A stretch of DNA of 64,000 bases from assembly GCA_036365455.1 (NCBI GenBank), contig JAWQUS010000010.1, forward strand, positions 24,476,501 to 24,540,500. The letters run 5' to 3'. Below, in pieces: positions 1-9,605 of this stretch (its first letter is position 1; every line of letters starts with the position of its first letter). Source of the stretch: Macrosoma leucophasiata (Eukaryota > Arthropoda > Insecta > Lepidoptera > Hedylidae). The notes under the pieces were generated by a model. The model did no database searches. It was not told where the DNA came from and was given only the letters and a program-made list of their open reading frames with translations. The translations under genes were made by a program, and so were the position numbers.

Positions 1-67
1 GGACTTAATCGCGTACTATTTTAATCGAAGTATTTACCTCGACACGCAATAGTACGCGATTAAGTCC
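1..67. repeat. Perfect 20-bp inverted repeat with 27-nt loop
   Basis: The first 20 bases are the exact reverse complement of positions 48-67. The loop is AT-rich and has no clear content. The window edge cuts at the left arm, so the true arm may be longer. It could be the end of a fold-back element or a template-switch scar. Confidence 0.8.
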
Positions 68-82
68 CGTTTACAATATAAA

Positions 83-194
83 GGTAGAAGGTAGACGAGG
101 CACGAGAGGTTTGTCAGAACCGGGATGTCTGGCGCTCTACACTCTCTGTCTACCCCGTTAGGGACCTGGCGTGAAGATACATACATACATACAT
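83..194 (+). mobile_element. 3' fragment of ATAC-tailed LINE with TSD
   Basis: This 112-bp piece matches, in reverse orientation, the 3' end of the LINE fragments at 53668-54482 and 48891-49080. It ends in an ATAC tandem tail. The 10-bp string ACAATATAAA occurs on both sides (73-82 and 195-204), as expected for target-primed reverse transcription. It is a very short 5'-truncated insertion with no coding capacity. Confidence 0.75.
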
Positions 195-204
195 ACAATA
201 TAAA

Positions 205-483
205 AATATGAATACAAATCGTGTAAGTGTAAGGTATCGTTGGATAGGTCTTTCAAAAATGTCATGCATGTCCGTTAATCATTTTTCGATTTAGGTTACT
301 ATTCCTGACTTATTAAGCTTTAAAGTGAAAATTTTCGTTAGAGTCAAGTGTACCTCTTCCCCCCCCCCCCCCTCCCTCCTACAAACTAAACAGTTGTTGT
401 TCATCAGTTGTCAATCAGTAGAAGCAGCACCGGGGCTGGCCCCCTCTGCTGCGGCTTCTTCTGCCATTGACCGGTTTTTTATA
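205..483. other. No gene seen; poly-C run
   Basis: AT-rich sequence with a 14-base C run at 359-372. Positions 228-270 faintly resemble sequence just upstream of the LINE at 60.75-60.83 kb. Nothing else is recognisable. Confidence 0.5.
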
Positions 484-689
484 TGACTGCAGGCTATAAA
501 CATCTACACAAAAACCAGAGGTCAAAACGCTGATGCGTTGCCACCTCGGAGACCTTAGTTGTTACGAAGGCATACGTAACCATCTAACCGGAACACGATA
601 GTGCTGAACACTACCATTTGGCGGCAGATAGATTAGGTAATGCAAGTGCCTACGCCTTCGAGCTCCTACACTGGAGTTCTGCCGCTAGT
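484..689 (-). mobile_element. Family A retroposon, older subfamily, partial
   Basis: It matches the family A consensus from the pre-tail hairpin through the middle hairpin to the 5' nested hairpin. Several shared differences (a TTAGTTGTTA stretch, CATCTACACA near the 3' end) are also found in copies 6169-6380 and 58811-59089, which suggests an older subfamily. Confidence 0.7.
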
Positions 690-704
690 TTTTTTTTATG
701 TTGA

Positions 705-873
705 CCACTTTTGAGGCCTAAGGTGTTATGTCTCTGTGCCGGAAATTACAGGGCTGTACATTACCACCTGACCGGAACACGATAGTGCTGAAACCTACCA
801 TTTAGCGGCAAGTATATTAGGAAATGCTCGCAGATACCACCGCCTGCGAGCTCCGTCACTAGAGCTCTACCAG
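705..873 (-). mobile_element. Family A retroposon lacking its 3' hairpin
   Basis: The middle and 5' parts of family A are present in reverse orientation, including the GAGCTC pair and the TAGTG/CACTA-type middle hairpin. The 3' hairpin is missing. It follows the copy at 484-689 in the same orientation, so the two may derive from a nested or tandem insertion. Confidence 0.7.
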
Positions 874-950
874 TAAAAGTAAGTAAGTTTTTATGAATGC
901 TGTATTTGTTGGTATTGTATTAAATGCAATGCCGATTTTCATGCTTATTC

Positions 951-1080
951 ACTGATGGTAAAGCTCCAGTGAGGGAGTTTGCGGGCGTAGGCACCACCGA
1001 AGTATTCAACTCTATTGCCTTGTAATTTCCGGCACATAGGCGTAACACTTTAAGTCTTAGGAGTGGCAATGCATTTTAAT
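951..1080 (+). mobile_element. Degraded family A copy
   Basis: The 5' hairpin region and the CCGGCACA...AGGCGTAACACTT...AGGAGTGGCAA stretch are recognisable. The central part is deleted, and similarity fades at about 1080. Confidence 0.6.
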
Positions 1081-1440
1081 TTAAATCTCCTTTTATATGT
1101 ACATTTTTATAGGCAGTATTACTTACCACTAATGTAAACTTTAAGTTTATTAAAACTATTTCATTATAACAAAGAACGTTTAAAAAATATCACTTGTAAT
1201 TTAACTGAACAAAGAAACGCAAACACATTTGCCAAACCACCAACAGGTAGTGTTTAAAAAGTGCAAATAGGACAAAGCGCAGTCGCGTCTCACCTGTCGA
1301 GCTAACCACACACAAAGTTAATACCCACCCAGTTTGTAAACTCTGACAAGGCTAAAGGAATGCATTTATTTTGATAGAGCAACTTCAAACGCCCACAATT
1401 TTCCAGTTTATCAAGTGGCAGGACCACAGAAGTGTCCTCC
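1081..1440. other. No gene seen
   Basis: AT-rich intergenic sequence with no domain-bearing reading frame and no repeat that I can match within the window. Confidence 0.4.
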
Positions 1441-1600
1441 TTCCTGGAAGTATTTATTTATTTAATTATTTATACACTTTATTGTACACCAGAAAATTTA
1501 ACAAATTATACAAACAAGAAAAGAAATAAAAGTGCAAAAGGCAGTCTTATCGCAAAAGGTGTGATTTTCTAGACAACCTTTTAGTCAGAAACATAAAGTA
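1441..1600 (-). mobile_element. Probable LINE 3' end, antisense
   Basis: TATTTATTTATT-type A/T tail followed by TACACTTTATTGTACA and a region with AAGGCAGTCTTATCGC resembles 3' untranslated ends of LINEs that are widespread in Lepidoptera. It reads on the minus strand. No coding remnant is visible. The assignment rests on recognition only. Confidence 0.35.
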
Positions 1601-2261
1601 AGCAAATTATTTATTTGCCGGCAGGGTGTACTGAGCAATAATAAAGATTTAAAACATAATAATAATAATAAATGAATAGATAATTAAAAAATAAAGATAC
1701 TACGTTTTAGAAAAAGAGGTAAAGAAGAAGGACGAAGGATGAAAAAAAAGAAGTATTGCTACGTCTAAGGCCTTTGGGAATAAAAAATCAATAAAACCCA
1801 CAGGGGACGGGAACAATATTTATAGTTTTTAAAGGTCTAGCCCAGCTGACGAGCATGAAATTTATAAGGGGATGATCGACCTAATCTGCTCCACTTCCAT
1901 AGCGCAGTACCAGAGAATATGTAATAATACTACGTATAGAATAGACACTTCGACGTCCCGCCCGATTTGCTCGCATCACTCAACCCCTTCCCCTCTTATG
2001 GGCGACGGTTGGTATTTCGTACGTGCTACGCACACAGGTGCGCGTGTAAATACACGGCACTAATTGATGTCTGTGTAATAGAAACCAAATTAAGCGTTTG
2101 TATGGAATTTTGGCGGAGTGTCCGCGGTGTGGTATTACTCCCCTGGTGACGTGTAGTCCGGCCGAAGATGGTAAGTGGCGCAGAGTGCGGAGACGTAGCC
2201 AGGAGCGCAGGTGATGGGTCGCGGTGACCAACGTCGAACGCGTCGACTGCAGTCCACTAGT
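1601..2261. other. No gene seen
   Basis: Short overlapping reading frames occur at 1872-2231 on both strands, but none shows a domain, splice signals or a codon pattern that would support a gene. Confidence 0.4.
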
Positions 2262-2395
2262 ACTTTTTAATTATGTCTGAAGGTTGACAGACAAGAAGCA
2301 AACGGGCCACTTGATGGAAGGTGGTCACCGTTGCCTATGAACATTTGCAACACCAGGGGAGTTGCCGCTGCCAGCCCTGAAAGACTCTATTGACG
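2262..2395 (+). mobile_element. Probable LINE 3' UTR fragment
   Basis: The stretch GACAGACAAGAAGCAAACGG, then CCACTTGATGG and GTGGTCACCG, is typical of a LINE tail very common in lepidopteran genomes. It stops against the family A copy at 2407. No coding sequence remains. Confidence 0.4.
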
Positions 2396-2406
2396 GCATT
2401 TTTCTC

Positions 2407-2693
2407 CTGGTGGTAGAGCTCCAGTGACGGAGCTCGCGGGCGTAGGCACCACCGCATTACCTAATATACTTGCCGCTAAATGGTAGTGTTCAACACTATC
2501 ATGTTCCGGTCAGGTGGTAATGTACGGCCCTGTAATATCCGGCACAGAGGCATAAGACCTTAGGCCTCAGGAGTGGTAACGCATCTGCATTTTGACCTTG
2601 GTCTTTGTGTGGGTGTCTATAGGCTGCAGTCATCACTTAACATCAATGTGAACTGCATGCTTGTTTACCACTTCCATTACAGAAAAAAAAAAA
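2407..2693 (+). mobile_element. Family A retroposon, full length
   Basis: This is a reference copy for the family. From 5' to 3' it has a GGTGGT/ACCACC stem enclosing GAGCTCC-loop-GGAGCTC, a TAGTG/CACTA-type middle hairpin, a TGCAGT...ACTGCA pre-tail hairpin with an inner TCAC/GTGA stem, and an A-rich tail. It has no reading frame of note and no recognisable tRNA, 7SL or 5S head. The tail abuts a Penelope-like remnant. Confidence 0.85.
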
Positions 2694-2965
2694 TTGTCGA
2701 CGAATTGGGATCCCATTATATCCAAATTGAAATCCCAAACTAGTAAATCTGCAAAACCACGAGATACGGTTAGTAACTTTTGCGTGAATCCGGACCGTTA
2801 TGCCAGACGTCTCAGAAACAGGTAGCGCTAGCATGACTTGGCAACGTAGTTTACATCGCACTAGGGTTGTGTTCTGTCTCAGCTATATAAGACCAGGCTG
2901 AACATCGTCGAATTAGTCAGCCCGTGACCACGGTAGCTGGAAAGCGACCGAAACGTCGGGTGTAT
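2694..2965 (+). pseudogene. Penelope-like element 3' remnant (GIY-YIG end)
   Basis: The sequence aligns with the better preserved relic at 14975-15500 (opposite strand). Shared landmarks are GGGATCC, a GTTAGTAACTTTTG stretch encoding the last codons before the stop, and the downstream GACCACGG...GCGACCGAAACGTCGGG tail. Penelope-like elements encode a reverse transcriptase fused to a GIY-YIG nuclease, and the relic covers the extreme C-terminus plus the noncoding end. It is dead. Assignment rests on the conserved C-terminal motif seen in the other copy. Confidence 0.55.
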
Positions 2966-3145
2966 GAAGAAGCAGGGTGTATGAAGAAGTTTGGGAGTGT
3001 TGTATACGCGAGAAAATCCGCAAGTTTAATTTCTACAAAAAAAAATTTTTTGAAGAACCCCATATTGTAGCACCTAGGGAACACCTCAGAGGGAAGTTCG
3101 TTCCACAATTTACACGTTCTGGGCAGGAACGAACAGTGTTCAGTC
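2966..3145 (-). pseudogene. LINE reverse transcriptase C-terminal fragment
   Basis: On the minus strand it reads LWNELPSEVFPRCYNMGFF-like codons, matching the C-terminal tail of the CR1/Jockey-type LINE fragments at 4851-5400 and 52190-52595. The reading frame then runs into a poly-T stretch and is lost. Only the last coding segment remains. Confidence 0.65.
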
Positions 3146-4011
3146 GGTGTGGGTGGAACTTCTCTCTTCGGCGGGTAAAAGTACTGTCCTATGGCGGGCG
3201 TAGGTACAACCCGTATAACGCTCCTGGAATCGATAATATACGTTCCGATCTAGGAGTCCACATGTCTCCGTGTGTTGGTAGTCGTTTCATTACAGTATGA
3301 AATCTTAACAGTACTTGTCCTCTGACCCAGAGTTTGAAACTGAGATTTTTGAGATTTTTCATCAAAAATTACTGCACTAGCGCGTCATGACGCTGTTGTA
3401 GTTACGCGCTACGATTTCGTAGCGCTGTCGTAGTCCTGTGCTACGAAAGCGTAGCGCCTTATTACTTTTCTGAAGTAACTGATTACTTTTCTGTCTGGTG
3501 TAACTTTCACTATTTCATTATGATTTTGGAAAAATTATGTACGACCAGAAATAACCATTGTTTTTTCAAATTACATTAAATGATTTTAAGCTATTTACAA
3601 TTTTAAAAAATGTTTTATTCTTTAATGGAAAAATTCACAATGGCAAAACTACAGTTCAGACCAAGTCCATCTGAATTTATTATGCTTATGTATTTTAATG
3701 ATAAATCATATTTGAAAAAAATAATAGATCTGTAACGCACCAAAGCAATACGCAATAGAGAGTTATGTAGATATATGCTCAATATTATACAAACGGATCG
3801 TTCTTCTTACAAGCTAGCGGTTAAATTTTACAAACATTTGATATTTTACAATAGCCTTAACTGTCATAATCAATCAACCACCTACAGTGTTCATCAAGAA
3901 ATAATGCACATCGAGCCTACGAAAGAGACAATCGGCTAGTTTCGACTTCGTAGAGCGTTATCTCTGCTGCACATTGCCTACGTAAGTATTAATAGTCCGG
4001 TATTAGTCAAA
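3146..4011. other. No gene seen
   Basis: AT-rich. Positions 3385-3455 contain alternating variants of GTAGCGC and CTACGA, a small imperfect repeat cluster. No gene or known element is recognised. Confidence 0.4.
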
Positions 4012-4216
4012 CCGACGACCCGGTTAGTCCAGTGGTGTGAGATGACCGTGTGATTCGAAGGGTCGCGGGTTCGATCCTCGCACCGGGACAAATATTTCTA
4101 TGGCCTTTAGATATTTGTTTCGGGTCTGGGTGTTTGTGTATGTGTTGTATGTGTAAGACGGCACCCACGACACAGGTTTATACCTACTGTGTGGCTGTGA
4201 GTGTAAGCGTATTAAT
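4012..4216 (+). mobile_element. tRNA-derived SINE, family T1, near full length
   Basis: The head is tRNA-like: an A-box-like TTAGTCCAGTGG, a B-box-like GGGTTCGATCC and an acceptor-like closing pair (GACCCGG...CCGGGAC). The body reads AAATATTT...GGCC, a GT-rich block, GGCACCCACGACACAGG and a GTAAGCGTATT end. Other copies lie at 6889-7033, 26719-26850, 31323-31475 and 42085-42525. Such heads carry the internal Pol III promoter. It is not a working tRNA because it is fused to the shared body. Confidence 0.8.
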
Positions 4217-4751
4217 AAAAAAATCTTGATCGAGATAATAATATCATGAAACAGACAACGCTCTACAAACCCGAAATAAGCCTAATTTAATAAACTTTGA
4301 CTTCTGACTTATAACGACAAAAAATCTCGATTGCTTTGACTCTTTTTAAGAAACTTATTGAATCATAAATCTTTGTCGGCTTATAATAGACTATACTAGA
4401 AAGTATAATAAAATCGCATTAGAATAGCGAGCTTTTTAAATCAAAGAAACAAATCTAACCTCAATAACATAGAACTATAATATTTCACAAACAAAGAAAG
4501 TAACATAATAATCCTTGCGCATCTGAAATAAAGTGGCACAAGATGCATGGAACCCATTTCCCTATCCCTCATACGAGAATCGTGCTCTTATAAAACACAG
4601 CACTTATGTTAATAAAAGAAGTAATAACAAAATACGGAGAAAAATGTGTCCGCAACCGCCCCGCTCGTTACGTCGTCGCTGCGCCGCGGTTGATTGCCAC
4701 ATGTACTTCTGGTGCGGGGACACACGGGATCTTAGATGGTCCGTGCCTTCT
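4217..4751. other. No gene seen
   Basis: AT-rich, then a GC-richer patch at 4645-4745 with a 90-codon frame at 4533-4805. The frame has no recognised domain and runs into a family A remnant, so I do not call a gene. Confidence 0.35.
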
Positions 4752-4850
4752 TATGTCATGAAGTGGCAAAAGGCAAAAAAGCATATAGTTCACATTGATT
4801 GTTAAGAAATACTTTATTCCGTTACAGTCTGATATGTGGCTATAGACAAG
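4752..4850 (-). mobile_element. Degraded 3' end of family A
   Basis: GAAGTGGCAAA...AAGCATATAGTTCACATTGATTGTTAAG matches the inverted 3' hairpin region of family A with substitutions and small insertions. Confidence 0.5.
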
Positions 4851-5400
4851 TATCGGGGCAGCTTCTAAAACTTTATTAGGCCCAAAAGCGGCCCCATGTC
4901 GAATACTACTCGCATTTGGGGGCTCTCCCCCAAATACCAGCTTGGTCCACTTGACTCCGTACAAAGACGCACCGTTCGTATTGTTAACGATCCAGGACTT
5001 ACTGACAGACTCGAACATCTGAGCCTGCGCAGAGACATTGGGAGTTTGTGCGTGTTATACCGTCTCTACAATGGTGAGTGCTCTGCAGAACTATTCGACA
5101 TGGTGCCACCGTCTCCTTTCCTACACCATACTACCTGCTGAAAAGAGAAATTCCATCCTCACCGACTGGACAACTTGGCAGTGCTCAACGGTGCGGTTTT
5201 CACGTTCGTTCCTGCCCAGAACGTGTAAGTTGTGGAACGAACTGCCCTCTGAGGTGTTCTCTCGATGTTACAATATGGAGGTTATTCAAACATGGCGTCC
5301 AAAGACTCCTTCAGGGCTGGCAGCGCTCAACGCTCACAGACCGGTGTATTGGCGAATATACACCGCACTGAACATTTTCTTGAAAATTTTGTAGGCCTGG
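4851..5400 (+). pseudogene. LINE reverse transcriptase C-terminus, frameshifted
   Basis: The first part (from about 4896) encodes PLDSVQRRTVRIVND, then LRRDIGSLCVLYRLYNGEC and ELFDMVPPS, the thumb/C-terminal region typical of CR1/Jockey-type LINEs in Lepidoptera. A stop at 5141 and frame changes break it. The continuation in other frames includes the LWNELPSEVFSRCYN block at about 5225-5275. Catalytic palm motifs are absent because the copy is 5'-truncated. It is nonfunctional. Confidence 0.75.
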
Positions 5401-5509
5401 CCATAAATCGTTTGGTGTATCTGGGCTGTAAAAATATTGTATAATATAGGAGTTAATTTTTTTAAGAGTGACAACATTTGCCTCAGTAGTGCCTTGACGC
5501 TGAACGTGC

Positions 5510-5565
5510 TATAAACTGCTGTCATCACTTAACATCCATGTGAACTGTATGTTTGTTAAAAAAAT
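5510..5565 (+). mobile_element. Family A 3' end fragment
   Basis: A CTGTCATCACTTAACATCC...GTGAACTGTATG stretch ending in an A run, matching the pre-tail hairpin and tail of family A. It lies directly after the LINE fragment. Confidence 0.6.
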
Positions 5566-5697
5566 ATAAATTTCATATTTACTGCAGAGACGCCCGTGTT
5601 ACGCGTCTGTACGATTCGTGTTGGAGTAAATAATGACATTTGTCGCTGCCATAGCAGAGAGGTGCGCTCTTGGCCCACTCCATTATTAACTGCAGGC

Positions 5698-6158
5698 CTT
5701 AATGGACGTGTATGTCATTCGAGCTCGGTTACCGAGGTACAATGCTACAGTTACTTATGATATAGTAAAAGAATGAGGTTGTTAGATCGTTGACATATCC
5801 AGAATGCTTTTTTATAATATAGAGTTCTAGTCTGTTCTCACACATTAGGATCAGGATACGTAAGTTACGTCTGTTTTTTTTATGTAATTAAAGTGGCAAA
5901 CAAGCATGCAGTTAACATTGATGTTAAGTGATGACTGTAGCCTATATACACTCACACAAAGATTAAGGTCGAAATGCAGATGCGTTACCACTCCTAAGAC
6001 CTAAGGTGTTATGCCTCTGTGCTGAAAATTACAGGGCCGTACATTACCACCTGACCGGAACACGATAGTATTAAAAACTACCATTTAGTGGCAAATATAT
6101 AAGGTAACGCGGTGGTGCCTACGCTCACGAGCTCCGTCACTGGAGCTCTACCACCAGT
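5698..6158. repeat. 460-bp duplication, copy 1 (with family A)
   Basis: Positions 5698-6158 and 9146-9605 are near-identical. Each has a 175-bp unique-looking leader followed by an inverted family A copy. The leader is not part of family A elsewhere, so either the segment was duplicated after the insertion or both are pieces of a larger element. Confidence 0.85.
5873..6158 (-). mobile_element. Family A retroposon, full length
   Basis: Complete inverted copy: T run, 3' hairpin, middle hairpin and 5' nested hairpin ending in ACCACCAGT. It sits inside the 460-bp duplication. Confidence 0.85.
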
Positions 6159-6168
6159 AAGTTTTATG

Positions 6169-6380
6169 AAATGAAAGTGGCAAACATGTACACAAAAACC
6201 AGAGGTCAAAATGCAAATGCGTTGCCAGTCCTGAGACTTTAGTTGTTATGTCTCTGTGAGAGTTATTACAGTGCCGTGAAATTTCGCCTAACCGGAAAAC
6301 GATAGTGTTGAACAATGCCATTTGGAAGCAGATAGTTTAAGTAATGCGGAGGTGTCTACTCCCTCAAGTCTCTCAACTGG
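6169..6380 (-). mobile_element. Family A retroposon, older subfamily
   Basis: Inverted and diverged, with an internal deletion around the 3' hairpin (GTGGCAAACATGTACACAAA). It follows a full-length copy in the same orientation, separated by about 10 bp. Confidence 0.65.
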
Positions 6381-6515
6381 GACCACGAAAGCTGGGAGCA
6401 GCGAAAAGCGGGTGAAACGTCGGGTTGATTAAAATAATCATTTGAGTTTAATAAACACGAGATTAATCTGAAAACTAGTTTTCTTATAATGAGTGTAGCT
6501 CGCGAAAATCTAAGA
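6381..6515 (+). mobile_element. Penelope-like element terminal fragment
   Basis: GACCACGAAAGC, GTGAAACGTCGGGTTGATT, then GAAAACTAGTTTT and GTGTAGCTCGCGAAAA. The last two blocks recur at 15455-15500 beside the Penelope-like relic, and the first block recurs at 2925-2960. There is no coding part. Confidence 0.5.
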
Positions 6516-6888
6516 ACATACTATGTGTTCAAACTCTTGAAGCCAATTTTTCATCATTTCCTTTTAATATTATTTATCATACTTTTATGGATTTCTGCAA
6601 ACCGTTTGCGTCAAAAGGTATCCTAGGTAAGGCTCCCTTCAACGCCAACAATTCACCGAAACTGTTACCAACAACGCATGTCATCAAATATTTCAAAGTG
6701 TTCCGAATGCAGCATCCAATACGATAGCGGTGTCAAAGATGAGTGCCGGCGGCCATTTGTAAATGGATAAGCTGCACCAACATCGCTGATATTCACACTA
6801 TGGTACTGCAGCACACTGGGATCAAACGTGCGAGCTTATCGTGTAGTTCAGTATACATTGCTGCTTCAATATTTCTAACTATATATAA
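6516..6888. other. No gene seen
   Basis: AT-rich; an 87-codon frame at 6743-7006 reads into the SINE and is not a gene. Confidence 0.4.
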
Positions 6889-7033
6889 AATACGCTTACA
6901 TTCACTCCACAGTCGGTACAAACCTGACCAAACATTATCTGTAGGCCATACAAATATTTGTCTCAGTGTGGGGATCGAACCCGCGACCCTTCGAAACAAA
7001 CGGTAATCTCACACCGCTGGACTAACCCGGTCG
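6889..7033 (-). mobile_element. tRNA-derived SINE, family T1, internally deleted
   Basis: In reverse orientation it shows the end (AATACGCTTACATTCAC), the GGCCATACAAATATTTGT block, the B-box region GGATCGAACCCGCGACC and the A-box region CCGCTGGACTAACCCGG. The GT-rich middle is mostly missing. Confidence 0.75.
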
Positions 7034-7873
7034 TCGTAAATATAAGCTGAAAACAGAACTCATATCGACTTCTGTATGTTGTATTTCGCTTAATCTCCTT
7101 CTTAGATAGCATCTACGTCCTAAAAATAGTCCCTATTGAAACTCTTAGTACTTATAGAAACGTATAGTAATATAAGCGTAAAGTTTTTTATAGAATATCA
7201 ACTAGGACCTCCCTAGAACCCCGTTAGTTTTTCAACACCGTAGGGGTTGAACTTTGCAAAATGTGTCCGTCTTAGTGACTATTTACGTCCTAAAAATTAC
7301 GGCATTACGTTATTTACAAGCGTATTAAACTTAAAAAGGAAACAATCATAGCATCAATTACTGGCGTATGGATAAGGCCCCACCAGTTTTCCACTTGAAT
7401 ATTTTCAGCAATGTACTATACACCAAGCGATTTAGCCTCGGAAGTAAGAGAGGTAATAAAGGTGAAGCCGTAAGAAATATCGCGGTGGAAGTGTCTGGGC
7501 GCAAGGCACTGCATTTGTTATTCGGTATCAATGCTGGCTTCAGCTGCAAAGGTATGGCTCGCTTTTTGAGGCGGCTTACAAGAAAATGTGTTAAGAATAT
7601 TTTTGAAATATTTGAGATTGCCTTTTAAAATTTGTAAATTATCATTAATGATAAATGCATGTCAATTACCACAGAGTGCATTTTAACTTTATAGTCTGCT
7701 TTGATGACATTTATTATTTTATTAATGTTGTTAAAATTACCCTAGTGGATCAAACTATCGTTTTAATAACTTCAAAATACTTTTGAAAGTTTAATTGTAG
7801 GAATTTAATTTTTTTATATGTGAGTAAATAAGTTCTTGAAATCAGTGATCTCATGAAAAGAGTGTTTAATGTA
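7034..7873. other. No gene seen
   Basis: The block ACGTCCTAAAAAT occurs twice (about 7106 and 7287) with a similar preceding context, a decayed repeat pair. The overlapping small frames at 7358-7628 show no domain. Confidence 0.4.
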
Positions 7874-7946
7874 GAAAAGACACGAGAGGTATGTATTTGG
7901 TGCTCCACGTTCTTTTTCTACCCTGTAATCCCACCTGGAGACCTTC
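7874..7946 (+). mobile_element. Possible decayed ATAC-LINE end
   Basis: GACACGAGAGGT, then TGGTGCTCCACGTTC and TCTACCCTGTAA, resembles the 83-194 element with many substitutions. It has no ATAC tail. Weak. Confidence 0.3.
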
Positions 7947-8066
7947 GTTGACGTTCATCATACGTCGAAACAAACATTGCTTTAAGAGATGGTGGTCTGA
8001 CCCCGACTATGGTGACGACCGATGGTGGTATGACCCGGGTATGACTGGTGTAACCGGTGGTGGTAA

Positions 8067-8305
8067 CTGGTGGTAGAGCTCCAGAGACGGAACTCGCAGG
8101 CGTAGGCACCACCGCATTACCTAATATACTTGCCGCTAAATGATAGTGTTCAGCACTATCGTGTTCCGGTCAGGTGCCTCAGGAGTGGCATCGCATCTGC
8201 ATTTTGACCTCTGATCATTGTGTAAGTTTTTATAGGCTGCAGTCATCACTTAACATCAATGTGAACTGCAAGCTTGTTTGCCACTTTTATTTCATAAAAA
8301 AAAAA
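8067..8305 (+). mobile_element. Family A retroposon with central deletion
   Basis: 5' hairpin, middle hairpin, 3' hairpin and A tail are present. About 50 bp after GTTCCGGTCAGGTG are missing. It is preceded at 7990-8066 by an unusual run of GGTGGT variants. Confidence 0.8.
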
Positions 8306-8844
8306 TACACTAAATGCACATTTTCATGCTTTTCCTATTTATCAGAACTTTATATACTTCAACTCTAAGATGAAATGACTTTTCAATGATATTCCCAAAA
8401 CACATATTATAGTACTAAGATTTTAAACTGCGTCGTCTAAAGCCTGCACGCTTACACCAAACATACCGATACAAAATAACATAGTGGATAAAATAAAGTA
8501 GATAACTCCATAACTATAATACATGTAATATATTCTACATGAGGTAACCTCGGCGCATACGTTTATAACCGGAACGATGAAGTGAGCTTATCTCAAGTTT
8601 ATGCAACATGACGTCGTATTTTTAACAACTCCCGACGAAAGAGCGACGCGATTTTTGTTAGGTGCGGACTTCATGGTGAAAACACAATAAGTATTTTTTT
8701 AAGCTATTGCATAGCTTCTATCGCGGGCCTTGAGCGCGGGGACCGAATTCAGACATTCCGTAACGAAAAAACCGGACGATCGGGATTACAAATTTTAAAC
8801 TCATTTAAAGAAAGTCATGTATAATTTCGCCGTCCGACCTCGTG
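8306..8844. other. No gene seen; tRNA 5' flank
   Basis: AT-rich up to 8560, then mixed. A 7-bp inverted repeat AAGCTAT/ATAGCTT lies at 8701-8717. Nothing coding is seen. The last part is the upstream flank of the tRNA gene. Confidence 0.4.
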
Positions 8845-8925
8845 GGTAGCGTAGCCGAGCGGTCTAGGCGCTGGTTTAAGGCACCAGTCTCTTCGGAGGC
8901 GTGGGTTCGAATCCCACCGCTGCCA
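8845..8925 (+). tRNA. tRNA-Leu, anticodon AAG
   Basis: A complete cloverleaf can be drawn: acceptor GGTAGCG/CGCTGCC with a G-T pair and discriminator A, a D arm with the A-box TAGCCGAGCGG, an anticodon stem CTGGT/ACCAG with loop TTAAGGC giving anticodon AAG, a long type II variable arm (CTCTTCGGAG) and a T arm GTGGG/CCCAC with B-box GGTTCGAATCC. The long variable arm fits tRNA-Leu. CCA is not encoded and there is no intron. It reads CUU/CUC leucine codons. Unlike the SINE heads in the window it has no retroposon body, so it is probably a working gene. Confidence 0.93.
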
Positions 8926-8931
8926 AGATTG

Positions 8932-8935
8932 TTTT
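8932..8935 (+). terminator. Pol III terminator of tRNA-Leu
   Basis: TTTT six bases after the tRNA end, with a back-up run of nine T at 8942-8950. Confidence 0.7.
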
Positions 8936-9145
8936 CGTTCATTTTTTTTTATTGTTTGTTTTTCCATTCAGTATTTAAAAAGTGGTAAATGTTAATAGAA
9001 AATTATTGTTGCATTTTTCTATTTTTTTTTCTTTTATTTTTGCATTTTATTTTGTTTTGCATAATTTTAGATAATTATGTAAATGCAATAGCTTTACCGC
9101 GGCAGTCCCCGAGTGCCACACGTCTTTTTTATTTGATTTGATGGA
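8936..9145. other. No gene seen
   Basis: T-rich sequence downstream of the tRNA. Confidence 0.4.
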
Positions 9146-9605
9146 CTTAATGGACGTGTATGTCATTCGAGCTCGGTTACCGAGGTACAATGCTACAGTT
9201 ACTTATGATATAGTAAAAGAATGAGGTTGTTAGATCGTTGACATATCCAGAATGCTTTTTTATAATTTAGAGTTCTAGTCTGTTCTCACACATTAGGATC
9301 AGGATACGTAAGTTATGTCTGTTTTTTTATGTAATGAAAGTGGCAAACAAGCATGCAGTTAACATTGATGTTAAGTGATGACTGCAGCCTATAGACACTT
9401 ACACAAAGACCAAGGTCAAAATGCAGATGCGTTACCACTCCTGAGGCCTAAGATGTTTTGTCTCTATGCCGAAAATTACATGACCGTACATTACCACCTG
9501 ACCGGAAAACGGTAGTGCTGAACACTACCATTTAGCGGCAAGTACATTAGGTAATGCGGTGATGCCTACGCCCGCGAGCTCCGTCACTGGAGCTCTACCA
9601 CCAGT
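9146..9605. repeat. 460-bp duplication, copy 2 (with family A)
   Basis: Same content and orientation as 5698-6158, with only scattered substitutions. Confidence 0.85.
9322..9605 (-). mobile_element. Family A retroposon, full length
   Basis: Complete inverted copy inside the second duplication unit. Confidence 0.85.

Noticed and set aside
4012..4090. Functional tRNA gene in the T1 repeat
   Set aside because: Fused to a body shared by all T1 copies; it is a SINE head.
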